Source of the DNA: Porphyromonadaceae bacterium UBA7141
GTDB taxonomy: Bacteria; Bacteroidota; Bacteroidia; Bacteroidales; Muribaculaceae
NCBI GenBank assembly: GCA_002491945.1
Contig: DKWX01000003.1
Location: 1 to 22,473, forward strand
DNA: 22,473 nt
Direction: 5' to 3'
Position numbers and translations under genes: made by a program. The notes beneath the pieces are model-generated. The model did no database searches, was not told the DNA's origin, and worked only from the letters and a program-made list of their open reading frames with translations. Positions 1-5,810 of the stretch are shown in pieces (the stretch's first letter is position 1; the number at the start of each line of letters is the position of its first letter).

Positions 1-16
1 ATTAACTGAATATCCC

Positions 17-178
17 TAAGTAAGAGTCAGATTTAACCGATAGTAATTGAACGGGAATCGTTTATACAGTCTGCTGCTTCTTTTTTGCCGCTTCCGTCTT
101 GTTGCTCAGGCGAATATATTCACCTTCACTCCGCACCGGAATCGACTAAAAATAAGCATTAAATTTGAAACTTATTTA
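17..178 (+). repeat. Intergenic inverted-repeat element, copy A (full length)
   Basis: A full copy of the dispersed element found repeatedly in this window. The left end TAAGTAAGAGTCAGATTTAA and the right end TTAAATTTGAAACTTATTTA are imperfect inverted repeats of each other. The interior shares long blocks with copies B, C and D, including CTCCGCACCGGAATCGACTA. It lacks about 6 bp in the central GAATAT-GTTG-ATATTC hairpin and differs by one base in a T-run from copy B. The right end lies 4 bp from the stop codon of the DUF5686 gene, which reads toward it. Confidence 0.85.
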
Positions 179-182
179 AGAA

Positions 183-2621
183 TCAGAAGGAGAAATGGAG
201 CGAGACTCTCCATCCGCCGCGTGTGGCATTGGGCAAGTCGCGGTAGGTGAGCCGCCAGATATAGTCGAAGCGCAGGCAAGTGAAGATATTGTCGATACCT
301 ACGCCTAACTCCATATATGGTTTTCGCCCCATCCTCTGCACTTCGGCGTCTTCCGGGAAACGGAACAGGCTCGGATCGTCGGTCGGGTCGTTCTTGGATG
401 TCAGCCCCCCCATCAGCCCCTTGAAGGTCACCACTTCGCGGAGCTTGAGCCGTTTTATCAGCGGAATCTGATTGAATAGGAGACCGTTGGCGAAATAGCT
501 GATGTCGAGTGCGCCGTAATGGTCGAGTGGAAATTCCATCGGGTTCATAAGGGAGTATGATTCCGGCTGAATTGTGAACGACAGGTTGGCACTCGGCCAC
601 ATCAGGGCCGGATACTGCACTCGGCTCCAAATCATCCCCCCTTTCAGAACGGCATCACAGTATCCGAAAGCCGACAGCCAAATGCGTTTCGACAGGCTTA
701 TTTCAGTCTTGTTGATATTGAAAGCTGATCCGAGCATCCCTTTGGGCACGATTTCATGCGTAAGGCGGATTATAGGCGCATCGCGATTGACGGGGTAGCG
801 GTTGGAGCGAGTCTGGATAAACTTTTCGCCGGGGGCATATCGGAGCTCGATCAGAAATCCGGCCAGAGTATAGCGTTCGCGGTGTATGCCGTTGCCATCG
901 ACAAAGGGTAGCCATGGAGTGGCATCGTATATGCGGTGGCGGAAAGATGCGAGAAGAGAGAAGTTTGACGGGAGCTCGAGCTGATAGGTGACCCCGGCCT
1001 CCCGGCGGTATAGTGAGAGATACGAACCCTTACGCTTTAGGGATAGAAATACGTTGTCGGAGTTGGTGTAATAATAATGCTGCCCTATGTTGTCGAGGTC
1101 ATAATTGTAGTGGAGTCTGATTGAATTGACTGGGAATTCGCGCGAATGCTGTTGTTTTGGGACTATGGAGTATTCAAGTTCTGCATTGTATTTGAATTTC
1201 CGGTCACGGCATCCGTAGGCCAGGTATCCTCTGGCAAACCAATGGCGAGACAGAGCGGCAGTGGTCAGACCTCCGGCACGAAACCGCAAACCCTCGATTG
1301 AATTATAAGAAATAAGTGTATTGATTGGGCCGAGGTCTACCTTTGAATTGCGCGATGTGGCTACATATCCGTTGACGAATATTTTCAGTATTTTTTCCCC
1401 CCAGTATACGGCCGGGAACTTGCGCAGGCGGTTCATCATCGAGCCCATTTCTCCCTCGGCCTGAGAGAGAGGTATGAGCCGGAATTCGTTCCATTTGTCC
1501 CATGGTTCCAGATTGTCGTTTTCGTATACGATATAGCTGTTGGCATCGTATAGGAAATTATGTAGCGAACGGTCGGGTGAGAACTGGGGAGGGGATAATT
1601 TAGTGAATCTGCGGGCATAGAAAGTGTCGGTGCCCGGCATCAGTGTCAGTTCGAGAGAGATGTCGTCAGACTCGAGATGTCGTTTGCCATACTCATCCTT
1701 GATGTAAGTCTGAGTGATGTAGACATTATCCACATAATTTAGATTGATTACTCGAGGCACTCTCATCTCAACGCGGCGAATAAAATGCGCCGGATCGCCG
1801 GCTTCCACAAACAGTCGCCCGTTGAACCCGAACATCTCGGGCGAGCGTGGAGCGAACACGAGTTCGAGATATGGCTTCCCCTCCATGAAGACAGTATCGT
1901 TGAGTGAATACCGGTAAAAATTGTCGGCAAGACTGCTGATTGGTGATACGAAGCGTTGCTGCACCAGAGTGATATCATCCTTATATATATCGATATTGGC
2001 AAGCAGGTCGTTTAGGATTGTGTTGATATTCTTTTGGTCAAACTGGTCGTCGATACCGGCGTTGCGTTGTCCGCGTATGAGAAGCTTGTCCTTCATGAAA
2101 TTTAGAGAGTGCAGCCGGGTTCCCGCAGTCTCGTGGAGTGACAGAAGAAGCACAGGCAGACCGGTATGCGCGGCCGTGTCGACATATTCGTTGAGAAACC
2201 TCAGACGTTCTTTCCCCTTGAATCGAGATGCGTCAGTATTATTCAGTCCGAGCACAATTTTATTATAAAAATCCTCAGAATATTCCGGTAGAATGCGCGG
2301 GTCGGAAAGGTCTTTCGATTCCCTTATGCGCTTCATCAGCTCATAGGCGGGATTGTTCTTTTTTGAGTATTTCGCTTTAGAAGCCGTCACTTCCACACCA
2401 TTAAGGTCGATATATCTTACGACCTCGAGGTCGTCGGCATTACCGGCCTCAGGGATGGAGTCGGCAGCGCGGCTGACAATATCAGGTGATGCCGTTGCCG
2501 GCACCTGCGGGAGGAGCGGTAGGGAGTCGGTAGGTGCAGATGATGCAAATGCCATCGGGAAAGGGGCAACCATCAGCAGAGAGCATCCGATAGCCCTGGC
2601 CCATCCGAGCAGACGGGGCAT
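183..2621 (-). CDS. DUF5686 family outer-membrane beta-barrel protein
   Basis: Predicted outer-membrane protein of about 812 residues. A signal peptide is visible at the chosen start (MPRLLGWARAIGCSLLMVAP, then an Ala/Ser cleavage region). A region near residues 60-120 has the pattern typical of DUF5686 proteins (EVTASKAKYSKKNNPAYELM). The rest alternates aromatic and polar residues like beta-barrel strands and ends in a strand finishing VSLHFSF, the usual C-terminal Phe of outer-membrane barrels. An upstream TTG at 2696 would add 25 residues before the signal peptide and overlaps a -7 promoter box, so I prefer the ATG at 2621. Many DUF5686 relatives begin with a carboxypeptidase-regulatory-like domain; I do not see a clear one here. 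The biochemical role of the family is not established. It appears to be a single-gene unit. Confidence 0.85.
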   Translation of the reverse strand: MPRLLGWARAIGCSLLMVAPFPMAFASSAPTDSLPLLPQVPATASPDIVSRAADSIPEAGNADDLEVVRYIDLNGVEVTASKAKYSKKNNPAYELMKRIRESKDLSDPRILPEYSEDFYNKIVLGLNNTDASRFKGKERLRFLNEYVDTAAHTGLPVLLLSLHETAGTRLHSLNFMKDKLLIRGQRNAGIDDQFDQKNINTILNDLLANIDIYKDDITLVQQRFVSPISSLADNFYRYSLNDTVFMEGKPYLELVFAPRSPEMFGFNGRLFVEAGDPAHFIRRVEMRVPRVINLNYVDNVYITQTYIKDEYGKRHLESDDISLELTLMPGTDTFYARRFTKLSPPQFSPDRSLHNFLYDANSYIVYENDNLEPWDKWNEFRLIPLSQAEGEMGSMMNRLRKFPAVYWGEKILKIFVNGYVATSRNSKVDLGPINTLISYNSIEGLRFRAGGLTTAALSRHWFARGYLAYGCRDRKFKYNAELEYSIVPKQQHSREFPVNSIRLHYNYDLDNIGQHYYYTNSDNVFLSLKRKGSYLSLYRREAGVTYQLELPSNFSLLASFRHRIYDATPWLPFVDGNGIHRERYTLAGFLIELRYAPGEKFIQTRSNRYPVNRDAPIIRLTHEIVPKGMLGSAFNINKTEISLSKRIWLSAFGYCDAVLKGGMIWSRVQYPALMWPSANLSFTIQPESYSLMNPMEFPLDHYGALDISYFANGLLFNQIPLIKRLKLREVVTFKGLMGGLTSKNDPTDDPSLFRFPEDAEVQRMGRKPYMELGVGIDNIFTCLRFDYIWRLTYRDLPNATRGGWRVSLHFSF

Positions 2622-2693
2622 AACAGGAGTCGTTGATATTTTGTACAGGATTATCTTCACTTCAGTGGCAGGTTTTCGAATGAAAAACAGCTG

Positions 2694-2701
2694 CAAAATT
2701 A
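2694..2701 (-). promoter_or_regulatory. Putative -7 promoter box for the DUF5686 gene
   Basis: TAATTTTG on the minus strand matches the Bacteroidota -7 consensus TAnnTTTG. Transcription would start near 2688, leaving about 65 nt of leader before the ATG at 2621. This supports the downstream start. No convincing -33 TTTG is visible. Confidence 0.4.
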
Positions 2702-2812
2702 GCTAAATAAGAGAAGAATTCCTAACTTTACGTGGTAAAAGGGTTATTCCCCGGTGCACTCAGTCATCATTATATGTGTTTGAGGCTCCGGGTAGTGAAA
2801 AGTAGCGAAACT

Positions 2813-3289
2813 ATGGCAAAATACGAAAGAGAGAGAAAATTTCTTCTTGATGAGGATAAGTGTGCCGACTGGCGTCGGCTGGCGGTAGGACATGTCAGAA
2901 TCGAGCAGGGATATCTCAGCCGTCGTAAAGAGTCGACGGTGAGAGTGCGTATCGCAGGCGAGCAAGGTTGGCTGACGGTGAAGGGCATCACAAGCGGCGA
3001 CACACGAGAGGAGTATGAGTATGAGGTGCCGGTGGCAGATGCCCGACGCATAATGAATATGTGTGAAGGCCTGCCGCTGGAGAAGGAGCGCTGGATAGTG
3101 CCATGGGAGGGGATGACGTGGGAGGTAGATATTTTCGGTGGCCAGAATTCGGGGCTGAAGTTATGTGAGGTGGAGCTTCCGTTGGCATTTGACGGAGACC
3201 TGTCAATGCCACCGTTTGTGGGGGAAGAGGTGACCGGCGATGTGCGTTATTATAATTCGGCGCTTGTAAGTAAGTGTTCGAATTCTTGA
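2813..3289 (+). CDS. CYTH domain (triphosphate tunnel metalloenzyme) protein
   Basis: A 158-residue protein of the CYTH superfamily, which binds triphosphate-containing substrates in an eight-stranded tunnel with divalent metal. The signature ExExK is at residues 5-9 (ERERK). It is followed by the alternating charged strands expected of the tunnel: VRVRIA, WLTVKG, EEYEYEV, KERWIV, WEVDIF and LCEVEL. Length is normal for bacterial single-domain CYTH proteins. Family members include tripolyphosphatases and class IV adenylate cyclases; the substrate cannot be decided from sequence. The ATG at 2813 starts right at the motif; a GTG at 2732 would add 27 residues unlike the family. The last residues (about VSKCSNS) and the stop codon lie inside a copy of the intergenic repeat, so the native C-terminus may have been replaced. 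Confidence 0.85.
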   Translation: MAKYERERKFLLDEDKCADWRRLAVGHVRIEQGYLSRRKESTVRVRIAGEQGWLTVKGITSGDTREEYEYEVPVADARRIMNMCEGLPLEKERWIVPWEGMTWEVDIFGGQNSGLKLCEVELPLAFDGDLSMPPFVGEEVTGDVRYYNSALVSKCSNS

Positions 3290-3306
3290 ATTTAAACACT
3301 CACTTA
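3267..3306 (+). repeat. Short hairpin derivative of the intergenic element (copy G)
   Basis: Only the two terminal repeats remain, TAAGTAAGTGTTCGAATTC and GAATTTAAACACTCACTTA, nearly back to back. They can pair at about 16 of 19 positions. It overlaps the 3' end of the CYTH gene, whose TGA at 3287-3289 is inside it, and it lies 18 bp from the terminator at 3325. Confidence 0.8.
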
Positions 3307-3324
3307 TAGAATGAGCATAAAAAT

Positions 3325-3354
3325 GAAGGGAGTCTCATCCAAGAGACTCCCTTC
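3325..3354 (-). terminator. Intrinsic terminator after the sigma-factor unit
   Basis: A perfect 12-bp stem GAAGGGAGTCTC / GAGACTCCCTTC with a 6-nt loop. On the minus strand it is followed by ATTTTTAT, the expected U-rich tail, so it best terminates leftward transcription from the sigma factor and the small ORF. It may also stop CYTH transcripts coming from the left, though the plus side has no T-run. Confidence 0.75.
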
Positions 3355-3377
3355 GGGTATACTGACATTAGTAACTT

Positions 3378-3440
3378 TTATAACATGAATCCTTCGTAGA
3401 AGGTGTTGAAGCGAGTTGCCGCCATATGAGAATACCACAT
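3378..3440 (-). CDS. Possible 20-residue peptide downstream of the sigma factor
   Basis: A small ORF reading MWYSHMAATRFNTFYEGFML and then TAA. It lies 76 nt downstream of the sigma-factor stop on the same strand and 24 nt before a strong intrinsic terminator. It fills most of an otherwise unexplained gap in the transcript. The sequence is not low-complexity and is rich in aromatic residues. No Shine-Dalgarno is seen, which is normal for Bacteroidota. I do not recognise a family. It could also be part of a 3' untranslated RNA. Confidence 0.35.
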   Translation of the reverse strand: MWYSHMAATRFNTFYEGFML

Positions 3441-3516
3441 TATGATACAATTACACATAAAACAGACTATACATATAAATGTGTCAGTGATAAAATCATG
3501 ACTGTATAGTAGCGAT

Positions 3517-4026
3517 TTAGACCTGATAGTCGGCCAGTTCGCTGCGCAGACGCTTGCGCGCGAAAAAGATACGGCTCTTTACCGTTCCGAGCGGGAGTCC
3601 GAGTTTATCGGCTATTTCGTGATATTTGTAGCCTGCCACATACATATTGAAGGGCACCCGGTATTCATCGGAAAAACTGTTGAGGGCCTGGCTGATTTCC
3701 TTGACGGCATATGAGCCTTCGGGGGTGGTCAGACCGCTATCCTGCGAGATATTGAGGTGATAGAGGTCTTCGGTCTTGTCGACTACGGTAGCCTGACGTA
3801 CAGTCTGCCGATAATTATTGATGAAGATATTGCGCATGATAGTGAAAATCCAACCTTTGAAGTTGGTATTGTCCACATATTTGTCTTCATTGTCAAGAGC
3901 TTTGAGCGTAGTGTCCTGAAGCAAATCCTGCGCTGCCTCTCTATTAGAGGTGAGTTGATAGGCAAAATTGAGTAGATTGCTCTGCAGTCCTACCAATCTG
4001 GATTTAAAAGAATCGTTGGATTTCAT
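3517..4026 (-). CDS. ECF-type RNA polymerase sigma factor
   Basis: A 169-residue sigma-70 family protein of ECF size. Region 2 covers about residues 14-78, with the core-binding segment NREAAQDLLQDTTLKAL and the -10-recognition helix GWIFTIMRNIFINNYRQ. Region 4 covers about 113-162, with the helix-turn-helix HEIADKLGLPLGTVKSRIFFARKRL that contacts the -35 element. It directs RNA polymerase to a specific promoter set. No anti-sigma factor gene or SusC/SusD pair is adjacent, so it is not a typical polysaccharide-locus sigma, and its signal is unknown. A perfect palindrome lies 40-63 bp upstream of the start and could be an operator. A small ORF and a terminator follow. Confidence 0.93.
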   Translation of the reverse strand: MKSNDSFKSRLVGLQSNLLNFAYQLTSNREAAQDLLQDTTLKALDNEDKYVDNTNFKGWIFTIMRNIFINNYRQTVRQATVVDKTEDLYHLNISQDSGLTTPEGSYAVKEISQALNSFSDEYRVPFNMYVAGYKYHEIADKLGLPLGTVKSRIFFARKRLRSELADYQV

Positions 4027-4065
4027 GTTATTGTCGTGTTATCAGTTAGTATTGATTCCGTCTGC

Positions 4066-4089
4066 AGAATTCTATAATTATAGAATTCT
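4066..4089. promoter_or_regulatory. 24-bp perfect palindrome upstream of the sigma factor
   Basis: The half site AGAATTCTATAA is followed directly by its exact reverse complement, giving a 24-bp palindrome with no spacer. It sits 40-63 bp upstream of the sigma-factor ATG. The position and symmetry fit a dimeric repressor or activator site; a cruciform or transcript hairpin is possible. The regulator is unknown. Confidence 0.5.
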
Positions 4090-4170
4090 TGACGCCCGGA
4101 GGGAACCGACCCCGAAACTGGCGTCAATAATAAAACATCTATGGTGGAGAATAGTTACGGAATTTTTTCT

Positions 4171-4178
4171 TAAATTTG
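4171..4178 (+). promoter_or_regulatory. Putative -7 promoter box for the DEAD-box helicase gene
   Basis: TAAATTTG matches the Bacteroidota -7 consensus TAnnTTTG. The inferred start near 4185 would give a leader of about 90 nt containing the inverted repeat at 4226-4248. A clear -33 box is not seen. Confidence 0.4.
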
Positions 4179-4225
4179 TAAAAAAGTTAGTGATTTATTT
4201 TGAAAATTAGTTAATGATTCGGATG

Positions 4226-4248
4226 AATTATCTGGCAGCCAGATAATT
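4226..4248 (+). promoter_or_regulatory. Perfect inverted repeat in the helicase leader
   Basis: AATTATCTGG, a 3-nt spacer CAG, then CCAGATAATT: a perfect 10-bp inverted repeat ending 25 nt before the helicase ATG. It could be an operator or a 5'-UTR stem-loop limiting ribosome access. A structured leader is a known theme for cold-induced RNA helicase genes, but that role is inferred here. Confidence 0.45.
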
Positions 4249-4273
4249 GACTTCGTAAGCACTAAAACTCTAT

Positions 4274-5635
4274 ATGAGATTTGATGATTATTTTGAGAGC
4301 GACGAACTATTGGATGCTCTCTGGGACATGCATTTTGACGAAATGACACCGATTCAGGAGCAGGCTATACCACAGGTGCTCGACGGGCGGGATCTTCTTG
4401 CCTGCGCTCAGACCGGGACCGGCAAGACGGCTGCTTATCTGCTGCCGGTCATTGACCTTATCTGTAGCGGAAAATATCCGGAAAATCGCGTCAATTGTGT
4501 GATTATGGCTCCGACGCGCGAACTGGCCCAGCAGATTGACCGTCAGATGCAGGGATTCGCTTATTTCCTTCCTATAAGTTCACTCCCCATCTATGGCGGT
4601 ACTGACGGGCACACCTATGAGCAGCAGCGCCGCGGTCTGAAGATGGGGGCGGATGTGGTGATAGCCACCCCGGGACGTCTGATAGCGCACCTTCAGATGG
4701 GTTCTGTCGACCTCTCGGAAGTGTCGTTCTTTATTCTTGACGAGGCCGACCGTATGCTCGACATGGGCTTCTATGACGATATCATGAGCATTGCAAGTCA
4801 TATGCCCAAGGAGCGTCAGACTCTGCTTTTCTCCGCCACAATGCCTCCGAAGATACAGCAGCTTGCCAAATCCATACTCCGCAATCCTGCAGAGATAAAG
4901 CTTGCAGTCTCCAAACCGGCCGACAAGATTGAGCAGATAGCCTATCTTTGCTCGGAGAATGCCAAGGAGGGTGTGCTGCGTCATGTGTTGTCGGAAGGTG
5001 ATTACAAGAGAGTCATAGTGTTTTCATCATCTAAACTGAAGGTGAAGCAGCTTGCCCGCCAGATACGAATCAACGGGCTGAAGATAGGTGAGATGCACTC
5101 CGATCTTGACCAGACGAAGCGCGAGGATGTGATGCTTAATTTTAAGTCGGGTAAAATCAATGTCTTGATTGCCACTGATATAGTGGCAAGGGGCATTGAT
5201 ATTGACGATATCGAACTGGTGGTGAATTATGATGTGCCACGTGAGGGAGAAGATTATGTACACCGTGTGGGGCGCACTGCGCGTGCTGACCGCGACGGGC
5301 GGGCTGTGACACTCGTATCCGACCGCGACCGATGCAGTTTCCAGCAGATAGAGCGTCTGCTCGGGCAAAAAGTCAAGCGAGGCGCCATGCCGGCAGGTCT
5401 TGAGGATATGGCCCTCCCCGAACAGCCGGGACGAAGCGGTAAAGTCGCAGGGCGAAATCACGGCAATAGATTGAAGGACGGTGCTCCCGCCGGGAAAGAA
5501 CGAGATGCAAGAGGACGGCGGAAGCCACATGGCAATGCAGGCGAGGGACAGAAAAACAGGTCAGTCAACCGCCGTTGGCACAAGAAGCCGCGTAACACTG
5601 GGAATGTCGGCGGGGAGACTCAGTCAAAAGAATGA
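4274..5635 (+). CDS. DEAD-box ATP-dependent RNA helicase (RhlE-like)
   Basis: A 453-residue cytoplasmic RNA helicase that unwinds short RNA duplexes using ATP, typically in ribosome assembly, RNA decay or cold adaptation. All motifs are intact: Q motif TPIQEQAIP (about 25-33), Walker A AQTGTGKT (45-52), Ia PTRELAQQ (80-87), Ib TPGR (132-135), II DEAD (156-159), III SAT (187-189), V ATDIVARGID (300-309) and VI HRVGRTAR (330-337). Residues after about 380 form a basic, Gly/Arg/Lys/Asn-rich, probably disordered tail that ends with a Trp-His-Lys-Lys segment and likely helps bind RNA. The exact subfamily is uncertain. It is divergent from the sigma factor and convergent with lon. Confidence 0.95.
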   Translation: MRFDDYFESDELLDALWDMHFDEMTPIQEQAIPQVLDGRDLLACAQTGTGKTAAYLLPVIDLICSGKYPENRVNCVIMAPTRELAQQIDRQMQGFAYFLPISSLPIYGGTDGHTYEQQRRGLKMGADVVIATPGRLIAHLQMGSVDLSEVSFFILDEADRMLDMGFYDDIMSIASHMPKERQTLLFSATMPPKIQQLAKSILRNPAEIKLAVSKPADKIEQIAYLCSENAKEGVLRHVLSEGDYKRVIVFSSSKLKVKQLARQIRINGLKIGEMHSDLDQTKREDVMLNFKSGKINVLIATDIVARGIDIDDIELVVNYDVPREGEDYVHRVGRTARADRDGRAVTLVSDRDRCSFQQIERLLGQKVKRGAMPAGLEDMALPEQPGRSGKVAGRNHGNRLKDGAPAGKERDARGRRKPHGNAGEGQKNRSVNRRWHKKPRNTGNVGGETQSKE

Positions 5636-5659
5636 TTCGCAGGAGAGTGGGAGAGTGTT

Positions 5660-5727
5660 TTTAATATAAGCCCGCAATTGTATAAGTTAAATTTGAACAC
5701 TTACTTATAAATTTGAGCATTTACTTA
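5660..5727 (+). repeat. Truncated intergenic element plus an extra terminal repeat (copy H)
   Basis: The segment AGCCCGCAATTGTATAAG leads into the right terminal repeat (5687-5707), matching the right part of copies B and D. A second, diverged right terminal repeat (TAAATTTGAGCATTTACTTA) follows directly at about 5708-5727 in the same orientation. The left half is absent. The array ends 2 bp before the terminator stem. Confidence 0.75.
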
Positions 5728-5729
5728 AG

Positions 5730-5766
5730 AATCATCCCCGCGCCGAAATCCGGCGCGGGGATGATT
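5730..5766. terminator. Bidirectional terminator hairpin between the helicase and lon
   Basis: A perfect 16-bp stem AATCATCCCCGCGCCG / CGGCGCGGGGATGATT with a 5-nt loop, very GC-rich inside. It separates the convergent helicase and lon genes and probably acts on both strands; neither side has a long T-run beyond the stem. Confidence 0.75.
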
Positions 5767-5810
5767 TACCATATGGATGCGGCAGAGTAAATGCCGTAAT
5801 CATGGGTGAT

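Noticed and set aside
47..250. Small ORF within repeat copy A, with similar peptides in copies B, C and D (shared residues like ACRSVEYVDILLHSAPEST)
   Set aside because: The frame is not kept: a one-base change in the T-run and other indels shift copies A and D relative to B, and starts differ. Shared peptides simply reflect shared DNA.
2732..2812. Upstream GTG extension of the CYTH protein
   Set aside because: Adds 27 residues unlike the family, while the ATG at 2813 begins directly before the ExExK motif.
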